From assembly GCF_029167375.1 (NCBI RefSeq), contig NZ_JARFTP010000001.1, positions 1 through 64,000 on the forward strand: 64,000 nucleotides of DNA, given 5' to 3'. Shown one piece after another: positions 8,232-17,568 of this stretch. Position 1 is the stretch's first letter; each line of letters opens with the position of its first letter. This DNA comes from Tsukamurella sp. 8F. Lineage in GTDB: Bacteria; Actinomycetota; Actinomycetes; Mycobacteriales; Mycobacteriaceae. A program made the translations under genes and the position numbers. A model generated the notes under the pieces. The model was not told where the DNA came from. It did no database searches and worked only from the letters and a program-made list of their open reading frames with translations.

Positions 8232-11200
8232 CTACTTCAGCTGCGCGATCACGCCCAGGATCTTCTTCTCCGATACCGACTCGGCGGTTCCCAAGGACTG
8301 CGCGAACAGGCTCACGCGTAATTCCTCGATGAGCCAATGCACCTGCTCGTGGACGGCATCACGTCGATTCTCGGGCAATGCGTCGAGTCGGCCGGTGAGT
8401 GCCGCGTAGACGCGGTCGAGTACGGCCATGCCTCGATCGTCCCGGTCCAGGGAGCCAGGCAACGATTCGATGCGTATGCGTGCTGCGTTGAGATACCGCG
8501 GTAGATGTCGGAGGTGGGAGCCGGAAGTCGCCGCGATGAAACCGGCGAAGAGTAGCGAGTCGAGCTGTTCTGCCACATCGTCGGCGGCGTCCCGCGCGGG
8601 GGAGTTGTCGGGCAGCACTGCGATCGCTCCGCGGACGTCGGTGGCGGTCGCGATGGCTTCGGCGACCCAGCTCAGGTATCGCTGGGTCGTCGTGCCCAGT
8701 TCGGCCCGGACCGAGGCGGTGAGGTCGGCGAACTCGTCCGGATTCCAGGCGTATGGCCGGGCCGCGCGGAGGTCGGCGATTGCGCGCCGACGGCAGTCCG
8801 TGAGGAGGTCCTGGGGCGTTCGGTATGGGCTCTGCGACAAGGCTATCCGTTCGCGGGTGCCCAGCGATCCGAGTGCCGACTTGTGTGCGGCGGGCAGGGA
8901 GAGATCGAGTAGCCGGTCGAGCCCCGCGGCCATGTCGCGCCGCTGCGCGGTCTCCGATGCCACGACGTGCACGCCGACGCCGTTGCCGGCGACGTGCAAT
9001 GTGCCGTACCCGGTGACATCCCTTCCGTCCACCCGTGTCTGGACCGTGTGCGGAACGTTCCCGAGCGTGTCCACGGTCCACGAGGTGGCGAGTGGGCGCT
9101 CGAACTCCGTCGTGCGACGCGACAGATCCTTCTGCACGGCACGGCCCAGCTTCTGCTTCAGTGCGTCGAGGTCTTTGCCTGCCGCGAGGACGCGCCCCTC
9201 GTCGTCGACCACGCGGAATGTGACCCGCAGATGCTCGGGAAGCTCGGAGGGGCGGAAGTCGTCGGGCCGGATGACGGTGCCGGACAGCTGGGTCAGCTCG
9301 CGCGCCAGTCCGTCGGTGAGCGGCTCGCTGCGGGCGGACAGGCGTGCGAGTGCAGCGGCCGCGAAGTCGGGCGCCGGCACGACCTCGCGTCGCAGGCCTT
9401 TCGGCAGCGTCTTGATCAACCCGGTCGCCAATTCGTTGCGCATCGCGGGGACCAACCAGTCGAAGCCGTCGGCGCGCACGGTCGCGAGATCGCGCACCGG
9501 TATCTCCGCGGTGACGCCGTCGTCGGCTGCGCCTGGTTCGAAGCGATACTCGAGCGGCACCTCGATACGGCCCTGCAGCCATGTCGTGGGGTAGGCCTGT
9601 GCGGTCACGTCGGCGGCGCCTGCCGCGAGCACGTCTTCTTCGGTGAAGTCGAGGAGTGCGGGGTCCTCGCGCCCCGTCTTCTTCCACCACCTGTCGAAAT
9701 GGCGTGAGGACACGATCCCGTCCGGCACCCGCCTGTCGTAGAAATCGAAGAGCGTGTCCTCGTCGACCACGATGTCGCGCCGCCGGGCCTTGTCCTCGAG
9801 GTATCCGGCGTCGTCGAGCAGGGCTCGGTTGCGCGCGTAGAAGGCGTGGCGCGTGCGCCATTCGCCCTGTACCAGCGCGTGTCGCAGGAACATCTCCCGC
9901 GATACGGCGGGGTCGATCGGACCATAGTCGACGGTCCGATCCGCCACGAGCGGCACACCGTACAGAGTCACGCGCTCCTTCGCGAGCACGGCCTCGCGCT
10001 TCGTCGACCAGTGGGGTTCGGAGTATTGCCGCTTGGCGAGGGGACCCGCGATCCGCTCGGCCCATTCGGGCTCGATGCGGCCCACGGTTCGAGCGAAGAG
10101 CCGGGACGTCTCGACCAGTTCGGCGGCCATGAGTAGGCGCGGTGGCTTCCTGTACAGCGAAGATCCGGGGAATACGAGGAACCTGGTGTTGCGTGCCCCT
10201 AGGAACTCGCGAGACTCGCCCTCGCGCAGGCCGATGTGCGAGAGCAGTCCGGCGAGCAGGGCCTGGTGGATGTCGCCGAGCTTCGCCCCGGCCTCGGGGG
10301 TCGCGAGGTTCGGCACGTCCCACCCGAGGTCGCGACAGATCTGGCGCAGTTGTCCGTGCAGGTCCTGCCACTCGCGGATGCGGACGTAGTGCAGGAACTC
10401 GCGCTGGCAGGTGCGCCGGAAGGCGCTCGAGCTCAACTCGTTCCGCCGCTCGCGCAGGTATCGCCACAGATTCAGGTACGCGAGGAAGTCCGACCCTGGA
10501 TCGGCGAAGCGGGCGTGCTTCTCGTCGGCGGCTTGGCGATACTCGGCGGGCCGTTCGCGCACGTCCTGGATGGATAGACCGGCGACGATGACCAGGACTT
10601 CCGGCAGGCAGCCGGCTTCGCGCGCGGCGACCAGCATGCGAGCCAGGCGAGGGTCGACGGGGAGGTCCGCGAGCTGGCGTCCCACGGGTGTGAGTGACCT
10701 GTGTGCGGCGTCCGCGTCGGCGAGCGCGCCGAGTTCCTCCAGGAGGGCGACGCCGTCGCGCACCGCCCGCGCGTCCGGCGGTTGCACGAACGGGAACGCT
10801 GCGACGTCGCCGAGTCCGAGCGACGTCATCGACAGGATCACCGACGCCAGGTTGGTGCGGAGGATCTCGGGGTCGGTGTACGCCGGCCGAGCCTCGAAGT
10901 CGTCCTCCGAGTACAGACGGATCGCGATGCCGTCCGAGGTCCGGCCGCAGCGGCCGGACCGCTGCCGTGCGGAGGCCTGCGAGACCGGCTCGATGGGGAG
11001 GCGCTGGACCTTCGTGCGCATCGAGTAGCGCGAGATGCGCGCGGTGCCCGGGTCGACCACGTACTTGATGCCCGGGACGGTCAGTGACGTCTCGGCGACG
11101 TTGGTGGACAACACGATCCGCCGGCCGCTGTGCCGCGTGAACACCCGGTGCTGTTCGGCGGCGGACAGGCGGGCATAGAGCGGGAGTATCTCGGTACCGG

Positions 11201-12230
11201 GTCGTACCCGGGCGGCGAGTGCGTCTGCGGTGTCGCGGATCTCGCGCTCGCCGGACAGGAACACGAGCACGTCCCCGTCGGACTCGCGCCCGAGCTCGTC
11301 CACGGCGTCGCAGATGGCCGAGATCTGATCGCGAGGCTCGGCGGCGCGATCGCCGTCGTCGCCCGGGCCGGCGTACTCGTCGAGCGGTCGGTAGCGGACC
11401 TCGACCGGGTAGGTGCGGCCGCTGACCTCGATGACCGGTGCGGGAGTGCCGTCCGGGGCGGCGAAGTGCTCGGCGAACCGCTCGGGCTCGATCGTCGCGG
11501 AAGTGACGATGACCTTCAGGTCGGGCCGACGCGGCAGGATCTGCTTGAGGTAGCCGAGGATGAAGTCGATGTTCAGACTGCGCTCGTGTGCCTCGTCGAT
11601 GATGATCGTGTCGTAGTCGCGCAGCAGGCGGTCGCGTGTCAGCTCCCGTAGCAGGATCCCGTCGGTCATGAGTTTGACCGAGGTGGTCGGTCCGACCTTG
11701 TCGGTGAACCGGACGGCGTATCCGACGGTGTCTCCCAGCTCGGTTCGGGTCTCCTCTGCGATGCGCTCGGCGACGCTGCGAGCGGCGAGTCGGCGGGGCT
11801 GGGTGTGGCCGATCATGCCCCGCACGCCGCGCCCGAGGTCCAGGCAGATCTTGGGCAGCTGCGTGGTCTTCCCCGAGCCGGTCTCGCCGGCCAGGATCAC
11901 GACCTGGTTCGCAGCTATGGCCTCCGCGATCTCGTCCCGACGGGCACTGACCGGCAACTCTTCGGGATAGGTGACCACCGGTACCGCAGCGGCGCGGGCG
12001 GCGAGCCGGTCCCGTGCTACGTCGACCTCGCGGGACAGCGCGACCAGCTGGGCGGGCTTCGCACGCTTGATGCGCGCGGACAGGCGGGCGTGGTCGCGGA
12101 GCGTGACTGCGGGCTGCTCCCGGGTACCGAGCCGTCCCAGGAGCTCCCGTCGCGCCGGAGCACCTCCTGCAGTTCGGGTGCTGTCCCCGCGGGGCCGGTC
12201 GGCATTCACTTGCTCTAGTTTAAGGGGCAT
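8232..12230 (-). CDS. hrpA: ATP-dependent RNA helicase HrpA (DEAH box)
   Basis: 1,332 residues, typical of bacterial HrpA. P-loop GETGSGKTTQ with Lys121, and motif II DEAH near residue 210 (IIIDEAHERSLN). The helicase C domain, HA2/OB region and the long DUF3418 C-terminal region follow. HrpA-type enzymes act on RNA in ribosome rescue or mRNA processing. The ATG at 12230 is favoured because the minus strand has GAGGAAGTC just before it; a GTG at 12209 is the alternative. The start codon overlaps the start codon of the divergent aminotransferase by two bases. Converges with nrdR, 34 bases apart. Confidence 0.95.
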   Translation of the reverse strand: MPLKLEQVNADRPRGDSTRTAGGAPARRELLGRLGTREQPAVTLRDHARLSARIKRAKPAQLVALSREVDVARDRLAARAAAVPVVTYPEELPVSARRDEIAEAIAANQVVILAGETGSGKTTQLPKICLDLGRGVRGMIGHTQPRRLAARSVAERIAEETRTELGDTVGYAVRFTDKVGPTTSVKLMTDGILLRELTRDRLLRDYDTIIIDEAHERSLNIDFILGYLKQILPRRPDLKVIVTSATIEPERFAEHFAAPDGTPAPVIEVSGRTYPVEVRYRPLDEYAGPGDDGDRAAEPRDQISAICDAVDELGRESDGDVLVFLSGEREIRDTADALAARVRPGTEILPLYARLSAAEQHRVFTRHSGRRIVLSTNVAETSLTVPGIKYVVDPGTARISRYSMRTKVQRLPIEPVSQASARQRSGRCGRTSDGIAIRLYSEDDFEARPAYTDPEILRTNLASVILSMTSLGLGDVAAFPFVQPPDARAVRDGVALLEELGALADADAAHRSLTPVGRQLADLPVDPRLARMLVAAREAGCLPEVLVIVAGLSIQDVRERPAEYRQAADEKHARFADPGSDFLAYLNLWRYLRERRNELSSSAFRRTCQREFLHYVRIREWQDLHGQLRQICRDLGWDVPNLATPEAGAKLGDIHQALLAGLLSHIGLREGESREFLGARNTRFLVFPGSSLYRKPPRLLMAAELVETSRLFARTVGRIEPEWAERIAGPLAKRQYSEPHWSTKREAVLAKERVTLYGVPLVADRTVDYGPIDPAVSREMFLRHALVQGEWRTRHAFYARNRALLDDAGYLEDKARRRDIVVDEDTLFDFYDRRVPDGIVSSRHFDRWWKKTGREDPALLDFTEEDVLAAGAADVTAQAYPTTWLQGRIEVPLEYRFEPGAADDGVTAEIPVRDLATVRADGFDWLVPAMRNELATGLIKTLPKGLRREVVPAPDFAAAALARLSARSEPLTDGLARELTQLSGTVIRPDDFRPSELPEHLRVTFRVVDDEGRVLAAGKDLDALKQKLGRAVQKDLSRRTTEFERPLATSWTVDTLGNVPHTVQTRVDGRDVTGYGTLHVAGNGVGVHVVASETAQRRDMAAGLDRLLDLSLPAAHKSALGSLGTRERIALSQSPYRTPQDLLTDCRRRAIADLRAARPYAWNPDEFADLTASVRAELGTTTQRYLSWVAEAIATATDVRGAIAVLPDNSPARDAADDVAEQLDSLLFAGFIAATSGSHLRHLPRYLNAARIRIESLPGSLDRDDRGMAVLDRVYAALTGRLDALPENRRDAVHEQVHWLIEELRVSLFAQSLGTAESVSEKKILGVIAQLK
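12216..12221 (+). promoter_or_regulatory. Leaderless -10 element for the aminotransferase
   Basis: TAGTTT is followed by exactly seven bases and the ATG at 12229, the spacing expected for a leaderless actinobacterial mRNA. It lies inside the first codons of hrpA. Confidence 0.65.
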
Positions 12231-13464
12231 GACTTCCTCGGCGTTGTGGCACGGTTTCGCAGACATGGGTGCGGTCGAGCGCGGGGGCGCGTTCGTCGTA
12301 GCCAAGGGCGAGGGCTCGTACATCTTCGACACGGACGGCAACCGTTACCTGGACGCCACCGCGGGGCTCTGGTTCACCAACGTGGGCCACGGCCGCACCG
12401 AAGTGGCGGAAGCCGTCCGCGATCAGCTCGTCAAGGTCGCGCACGTCAGCGGTTTCGGCGACATGGCGACCGATGTCACGGTCGAACTCGCCGACCGCCT
12501 GTCGGCTATCGCGCCCGTGCCCGGCAGCAAGGTGTTCTTCACGTCGGGAGGCTCGGACTCGATCGACAGCGCGATCAAGCTCGCGCGGCGGTACTGGGTG
12601 GAGCTCGGCAAACCCGAGAAGAAGCTCGTTGTGGGCCGCACCAACGCCTACCACGGCATGCATGTCGGCGGTACCAGCCTGGGCGGTATTCCCGTGAATG
12701 CCGAGGGTTACGGCGGCGTGCTGTTCGGCGACACCGCCACGGTGGCGTGGGACGATGCGAAGGAGTTCCTCGGGCTGATCGAGCGTGTCGGAGCGGAGCG
12801 GATCGCCGCGTTCGTCGCGGAGCCCGTCATCGGCGCGGGCGGCATCATGCCACCTCCCGAGGGCTACCTCCGCGAGGTCCGCGACATCTGCCGCGAGCAC
12901 GACATCCTGTTCATCGCCGACGAGGTCGTTACCGGCTTCGGGCGCATCGGCGGCTCATGGTTCGCCTCGACGCGCTTCGAGCTGGATCCGGACCTCATGA
13001 CCACTGCCAAGGGCCTCACGAGCGGGTACGTACCGATGGGCGCCGTCTTCGCCGCGCCGCGCATCGCGGAACCGTTCTATGCGGGCGGGGTCTGGTTCCG
13101 GCACGGTTATACCTACGGTGGGCACGCCGCAGCAGCCGCTGCCGCGATGGCGGTCCTCGACATCAACGAGCGCGAGAATCTGCTCGATGAGGCTCTGCGC
13201 CTGCAGGGCACCCTCGCGCGTGAGCTGCGGCCACTGGCCGAGCACCCCAAGGTCAAGGAGGTGCGTGCGGGTGTCGGCGCGGTCGCAGGCGTGCAGCTGA
13301 ACGACCCCGCGGAGGCTGCGGCGATGGTCAAGAAGCTTCGTGCACAAGGGGTTTCGGGACGCGCGGCAGGGCTCGGCACGCTGCAGTATTCGCCCGCGTT
13401 CGTCACCACCGACGAGCAGGTCGCGGAGATCGCCGCCGCCACGGCGCGCGCGCTCGACGCCTGA
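12229..13464 (+). CDS. Class III PLP-dependent aminotransferase (aspartate aminotransferase family)
   Basis: 411 residues. N-terminal LWHGFADMG and YLDATAGLWFTNVGHGR are hallmarks of the omega-amino-acid/diamine:pyruvate aminotransferase group; M. tuberculosis Rv3329 is a likely relative. The PLP lysine is Lys261 (TAKGLTSGY), and the cofactor aspartate is in LFIADEVVTGFGR. It moves the terminal amino group of an omega-amino acid or polyamine to pyruvate or 2-oxoglutarate; the substrate is not predictable here. The ATG at 12229 has a TANNNT hexamer seven bases upstream and no Shine-Dalgarno, so the mRNA is probably leaderless. Divergent from hrpA. Confidence 0.88.
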   Translation: MTSSALWHGFADMGAVERGGAFVVAKGEGSYIFDTDGNRYLDATAGLWFTNVGHGRTEVAEAVRDQLVKVAHVSGFGDMATDVTVELADRLSAIAPVPGSKVFFTSGGSDSIDSAIKLARRYWVELGKPEKKLVVGRTNAYHGMHVGGTSLGGIPVNAEGYGGVLFGDTATVAWDDAKEFLGLIERVGAERIAAFVAEPVIGAGGIMPPPEGYLREVRDICREHDILFIADEVVTGFGRIGGSWFASTRFELDPDLMTTAKGLTSGYVPMGAVFAAPRIAEPFYAGGVWFRHGYTYGGHAAAAAAAMAVLDINERENLLDEALRLQGTLARELRPLAEHPKVKEVRAGVGAVAGVQLNDPAEAAAMVKKLRAQGVSGRAAGLGTLQYSPAFVTTDEQVAEIAAATARALDA

Positions 13465-13566
13465 GCCGGCCCATCGCCGGGTCACATGCGACCGTGATCG
13501 TGCGACAGCGGTCTTATCGGCCGGAAACGGGTCAAACCTGTCAGTGGTCCGTGTCACACTACCGGC

Positions 13567-13941
13567 GTGAACGAACAGCAGACGGCGGCGTACGAGCGGG
13601 CGTACGACAGCGCCGAATTCCGTGACCTGCGGCGCCGGCTGAAGCGCTTCGTACTGCCGGTATCCGCGGGTTTCCTGGCCTGGTACCTGGTGTACGTCCT
13701 GCTCGCGACGTACGCCGTGGGGTTCATGTCGATCAAGGTGTGGGGCAACATCAACGTCGGGTTGCTCATCGGGCTCGGCCAGTTCGTCACCACGTTCGGC
13801 ATCACCTGGTGGTACGTGCGATTCGCCAACCGCGTTGTAGACCCGCGTGCCAGGGCGATCCGTGAGGCGGTGGAGGCTGATCTCGCCCGCGGCGGCGGAG
13901 CAGACCCGGGAAGTGCGGCCGCCGAGGGGCGCCCGGCATGA
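13567..13941 (+). CDS. DUF485 small membrane protein (MctB/YjcH-like)
   Basis: 124 residues with two transmembrane helices (about 35-58 and 68-95) flanked by charged ends, the DUF485 layout. GTG start at 13567. Its stop overlaps the start of the following solute symporter by four bases (ATGA). DUF485 genes routinely precede acetate or monocarboxylate symporters: yjcH-actP in Escherichia coli, and cg0952-mctC in Corynebacterium glutamicum. It probably assists assembly or activity of that symporter; its exact role is not established. Confidence 0.88.
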   Translation: MNEQQTAAYERAYDSAEFRDLRRRLKRFVLPVSAGFLAWYLVYVLLATYAVGFMSIKVWGNINVGLLIGLGQFVTTFGITWWYVRFANRVVDPRARAIREAVEADLARGGGADPGSAAAEGRPA

Positions 13942-15560
13942 GCGGCTATGCGCTGGGCACACTGGATGTGGGGCAGAAGGTCGGTTCTCCCGGCCTGAAC
14001 ATCGGTATATTCCTTGTCTTCATCGCGATCACCCTGGGGTTGGTGATCAAGGCGAGCCGGACCACTACCAAGGCCACGGATTTCTACACGGGCGGCTCGG
14101 CGTTCTCGGGCCCGCAGAACGGGTTCGCCATCGCGGGTGACTATCTCTCGGCGGCGAGCTTCCTCGGTATCTGCGGGGCCATCGCGGTCGCCGGGTACGA
14201 CGGGTTCCTCTACTCGATCGGCTTCCTCGTCGCGTGGCTGGTCGCGCTCCTCCTGGTCGCCGAAAGGTTGCGCAATACGGGCAGATTCACGATGGCCGAC
14301 GTGTTGAGTTTCCGCCTGCGTCAGCGCCCGGTGCGCATGGCGGCCGCGCTCGCGACGCTGGCGGTGTCGCTGTTCTATCTGATAGCGCAGATGGCGGGTG
14401 CGGGTGGACTGGTGGCGCTGCTGCTCAACGTGAACGGGGACTTCGGGCAGGCGGCCGTGGTCGCCGTCGTGGGTGTACTGATGATCGTCTATGTGTTGAT
14501 CGGTGGGATGAAGGGGACCACGTACGTCCAGATGGTCAAGGCCGTGCTGCTGATCCTGGGCACGCTGGTCATGTGTGTGCTCGTCCTGACCGCGGTCCGC
14601 GGCAATTTCTCGGAGCTGCTGCAGAAGGCCATCGATGGCAGTAGATCGGGGGAGAAGATGATCGAACCCGGGCTCAAGTACGGGAAGACGGAGACCACGA
14701 AGCTGGACTTCCTGTCCCTCGGTCTCGCGCTGGTGCTCGGTACCGCCGGGCTGCCGCATGTGCTGATGCGGTTCTACACCGTGCCCACCGCGCGCGAGGC
14801 GCGAAGGTCGGTCACGTGGGCGATCGGCCTGATCGGTGCCTTCTACCTGTTCACCCTCGTCTTAGGTTACGGTGCTGCTGCTTTCGTGGGACCGGACGTG
14901 ATCGGCGCAGCACCCGGCAAGGAGAACTCGGCAGCGCCGATGCTCGCGTTCGTGCTCGGTGGCGAGATCCTGATGGGAGTCGTGTCGGCAGTGGCATTCG
15001 CCACGATCCTCGCGGTCGTTGCCGGGCTGGCGATCACGGCGTCTGCGAGCTTTGCGCATGACATCTACAACGGCGTGATCAAGCATGGCCGGGCGAGTGC
15101 CGAGGCGCAGGTGCGGGTCTCGCGCATCACCGTCGTGGTGATCGGGATCGTCGCGATCGTGCTCGGCATCGGAGTGCTGGGGCAGAACATTGCGTTCCTC
15201 GTGGCGCTCGCGTTCGCTGTGGCGGCCTCGGCGAACCTCCCGACCATCCTGTTCTCGCTCTTCTGGCCGCGATTCAACACCGCGGGCGCCCTGAGCTCGA
15301 TGTACGGCGGCCTCATCGCCACGATCGGTCTGATCGTCTTCTCGCCGGCCGTCTCCGGCTCGAAGACGTCGATGTTCCCGAGCGTCGATTTCGCCTGGTT
15401 CCCACTCAGCAATCCCGGCATCGTATCGATCCCGCTGGCGTTCGCGCTCGGAATCGTCGGGACCCTCCTGGGCAGGCCTGACGACCTGCGTGATCGTGCC
15501 GTCGAGATGGAGGTCCGCTCCCTCACCGGCGTCGGGGTGGAGAAGGCAATCGAGCACTGA
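13938..15560 (+). CDS. Sodium:solute symporter, MctC/ActP-type monocarboxylate transporter
   Basis: 540 residues with about 13 hydrophobic segments. The family signature region is present (TDFYTGGSAFSGPQNG and AIAGDYLSAASFLG in the first quarter). MctC takes up pyruvate, acetate and propionate in C. glutamicum, and ActP takes up acetate in E. coli. The translationally coupled DUF485 gene in front strongly supports this subgroup. The ATG at 13938 overlaps the upstream stop. Acetate uptake would connect with the acetylation pair at 35-39 kb, but that link is only inference. Confidence 0.88.
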   Translation: MSGYALGTLDVGQKVGSPGLNIGIFLVFIAITLGLVIKASRTTTKATDFYTGGSAFSGPQNGFAIAGDYLSAASFLGICGAIAVAGYDGFLYSIGFLVAWLVALLLVAERLRNTGRFTMADVLSFRLRQRPVRMAAALATLAVSLFYLIAQMAGAGGLVALLLNVNGDFGQAAVVAVVGVLMIVYVLIGGMKGTTYVQMVKAVLLILGTLVMCVLVLTAVRGNFSELLQKAIDGSRSGEKMIEPGLKYGKTETTKLDFLSLGLALVLGTAGLPHVLMRFYTVPTAREARRSVTWAIGLIGAFYLFTLVLGYGAAAFVGPDVIGAAPGKENSAAPMLAFVLGGEILMGVVSAVAFATILAVVAGLAITASASFAHDIYNGVIKHGRASAEAQVRVSRITVVVIGIVAIVLGIGVLGQNIAFLVALAFAVAASANLPTILFSLFWPRFNTAGALSSMYGGLIATIGLIVFSPAVSGSKTSMFPSVDFAWFPLSNPGIVSIPLAFALGIVGTLLGRPDDLRDRAVEMEVRSLTGVGVEKAIEH

Positions 15561-15582
15561 AAGAGCCCCACGGCGGAGCCCC

Positions 15583-15609
15583 TGTCACAGCGCGCACCCG
15601 GCCGGTGTC
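15583..15609 (+). promoter_or_regulatory. Candidate ECF41 (SigJ-type) promoter
   Basis: TGTCACA (15583-15589), 16-base spacer, TGTC (15606-15609). The published ECF41 consensus is TGTCACA near -35 and CGTC near -10, so this fits with one mismatch. It lies 45-70 bases before the oxidoreductase-sigma operon, which suggests autoregulation. Confidence 0.6.
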
Positions 15610-15653
15610 CCATGTGCGACAGACCGATCCACGAGCGACCGCAGGAGGCGGAT

Positions 15654-16691
15654 ATGAGGATCACAGTGGTGGGAGCGGGATACGCGGGCACGATCGCGGC
15701 CAACCGGCTGGCGCGGCAGGCCCCGTCGGCACAGGTGACGGTAGTGAATCCGCGTGCGGACTTCGTTCATCGGGTGCGCCTGCACCAGAGGATTGCGGGC
15801 AACGACGATGCGACGGTGCCGCTACGGCGGATGCTCGCGCCGTCGGTCGCGTTGCGAATCGGCAGCGTGGACAAGATCGGCGACGGCTCCGTCTCGCTGG
15901 CGGATGGGGACGTCGTGGGGCACGACTATCTGCTGTATGCGGCCGGCGGTGCGGTGCGGGCACCGTCGGGCACCGTGGCGGTGGGCGAGCTCGAGTCGGC
16001 CGACGAGGCGCGCGCCGCGCTGGCGGCCTTACCTGATGGAGCCCGCGTCACCGTCGTCGGCGGAGGCCTGACAGGTGTCGAGACCGCGGCCGAGGTGGCC
16101 GAGGCGCGTCCCGGTCTGGCGGTGCGGCTCGTGAGCGATGAGATCGCGCCGTCAGTGGGGCCGGCCGCGCGGCAGCGGATCCTCGACGTTCTCGACGACC
16201 TCGGCGTGCAGGTGGAGGTCGGCCGGTACTCTCCGGACGGCGCGGACCTGGTCCTATGGGCGATAGCGTCGACGGTGTCCGGTCTGGCCGAGGCCAGCGG
16301 CCTCGCAGTGGACGAGGCGGGACGCGCGATCGTCGACCCGTACCTCCGGAGCGTGAGCGACCCGAGGGTGTTCGCCGTCGGCGATGCGGCCGCGGTGCCG
16401 AAGGCAAGGCTCGCGTGCGCGACGGCTATGCCGGCCGGCTCGCATGCGGCCGGGAATCTCGCGCGTATCGCAGCAGGACGCGAGCTCGAGCCTTTCGCGA
16501 TCGGCTATGCAGGGCAGTGCGTCTCGCTCGGCAGGCAGGCGGCGGTGCTGCAGCTGTGCCATCCCGACGACACACCGCGGCGGCAATGGCTGTGGGGCCG
16601 CCCGGCCGTCGTGAGTAAGGAACTGGTCTGCCGAGGCGTTCTGGTCGCGGCGCGCAAGGGGTTGCCGGTGCCGACCTTGGGGAGGGCGTGA
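15654..16691 (+). CDS. FAD-dependent pyridine-nucleotide oxidoreductase in an ECF41 operon
   Basis: 345 residues resembling type II NADH dehydrogenase/AIF-like flavoproteins. N-terminal FAD Rossmann motif GAGYAG (7-12), a second nucleotide motif VVGGGLTG, and FAVGDAAA near the C-terminal third for FAD ribose binding. No C-terminal membrane anchor is obvious. The ATG at 15654 has a strong ribosome site (GCAGGAGGCG); the upstream open frame to 15612 is not conserved. One base separates its stop from the ECF41 sigma gene. ECF41 factors are classically linked to carboxymuconolactone decarboxylases, oxidoreductases or epimerases, so this enzyme is probably the sigma factor's physiological partner. 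Substrate unknown. Confidence 0.85.
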   Translation: MRITVVGAGYAGTIAANRLARQAPSAQVTVVNPRADFVHRVRLHQRIAGNDDATVPLRRMLAPSVALRIGSVDKIGDGSVSLADGDVVGHDYLLYAAGGAVRAPSGTVAVGELESADEARAALAALPDGARVTVVGGGLTGVETAAEVAEARPGLAVRLVSDEIAPSVGPAARQRILDVLDDLGVQVEVGRYSPDGADLVLWAIASTVSGLAEASGLAVDEAGRAIVDPYLRSVSDPRVFAVGDAAAVPKARLACATAMPAGSHAAGNLARIAAGRELEPFAIGYAGQCVSLGRQAAVLQLCHPDDTPRRQWLWGRPAVVSKELVCRGVLVAARKGLPVPTLGRA

Positions 16692-16692
16692 G

Positions 16693-17556
16693 ATGGACTC
16701 CGACGACGTTTTCAGCGAGTACCGGCCGCTACTGTTCTCGATCGCCTACGAGATCCTGGGTAGTGTCGCCGATGCCGAGGACGTCGTGCAGGAGAGCTAT
16801 CTGCGTTGGCGGGCGGTGGACCCTGACACGGTGCAGAACCCGCGCGCGTACCTCGCGAGGATCGTCACCCGGCAGGCTCTCAACTCACTCCGCAGCGCGT
16901 CTCGGCGGCGCGAGGACTACGTCGGGCCGTGGTTGCCCGAGCCGCTGGACACGTCGGCCGACGGCGCCGAGCACGTCCTGACCGGTGAGGCGGTGACCAC
17001 CGCCATGCTGCTGGTGCTCGAGACGCTTTCGCCCACCGAGCGTGCGGTCTTCGTACTGCGCGAGGTGTTCGAGTTCGGCTATCCGGAGATCGCTCGGGCG
17101 GTGGAGAAGTCGGAGGCCGCGGTTCGGCAGATCGCGCATCGCGCCAGGGCGCATGTGCACGCTCGGCGACAGACTGCCGTCGCCCGGCCCGAGGAGGCGC
17201 GCACGGTCGCCGAGCGCTTCTTCGCCGCTATCGCGACGGGCGAGCTGCAGGAGCTCATGGATCTGCTCGCGCCCGATGTCGTGTACCTCGGCGACGGCGG
17301 TGGTGTCGTCTCTGCGGGAGCCCGGCCGGTGCACGGGTCCGCCAAGGTGGGTCGCTTGGTGCACGGCTTGTTCACCAAGGGTGCGAGACTAGGCGAGGTC
17401 GGTATGTCGTTCGGCGTCTACAACGGCATGCCGGCGTGGGTGGTCACGCTCGACGGCGAACTCGACAACGTCACGTGCATCGAGGTCCGCGATGGCCAGG
17501 TCACCGGTATCTACACCGTGCGCAACCCGGAGAAGCTGGCCGCGCTCCGGCATTGA
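16693..17556 (+). CDS. sigJ: ECF41-family RNA polymerase sigma factor (SigJ)
   Basis: 287 residues. Sigma region 2 covers about 6-72 (YEILGSVADAEDVVQESYLRW) and region 4 about 105-155 (LSPTERAVFVLREVFEFGY). A C-terminal SnoaL-like domain (about 165-287) replaces an anti-sigma factor in this group. Both ECF41 signatures are visible: DGGG at 201-204 and NPEKL at 278-282 near the end. In ECF41 proteins this extension both activates and restrains the factor. It lies immediately behind the oxidoreductase gene, with a candidate self-recognised promoter at 15583. In M. tuberculosis SigJ contributes to peroxide resistance. Converges with the TerD gene, 12 bases away. Confidence 0.92.
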   Translation: MDSDDVFSEYRPLLFSIAYEILGSVADAEDVVQESYLRWRAVDPDTVQNPRAYLARIVTRQALNSLRSASRRREDYVGPWLPEPLDTSADGAEHVLTGEAVTTAMLLVLETLSPTERAVFVLREVFEFGYPEIARAVEKSEAAVRQIAHRARAHVHARRQTAVARPEEARTVAERFFAAIATGELQELMDLLAPDVVYLGDGGGVVSAGARPVHGSAKVGRLVHGLFTKGARLGEVGMSFGVYNGMPAWVVTLDGELDNVTCIEVRDGQVTGIYTVRNPEKLAALRH

Positions 17557-17568
17557 GCCGGGCACGGT

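Noticed and set aside
13552-13558. TGTCACA motif before the DUF485 gene as a second ECF41 promoter
   Set aside because: It lies eight bases from the start codon, leaving no room for a -10 element with the required spacing.
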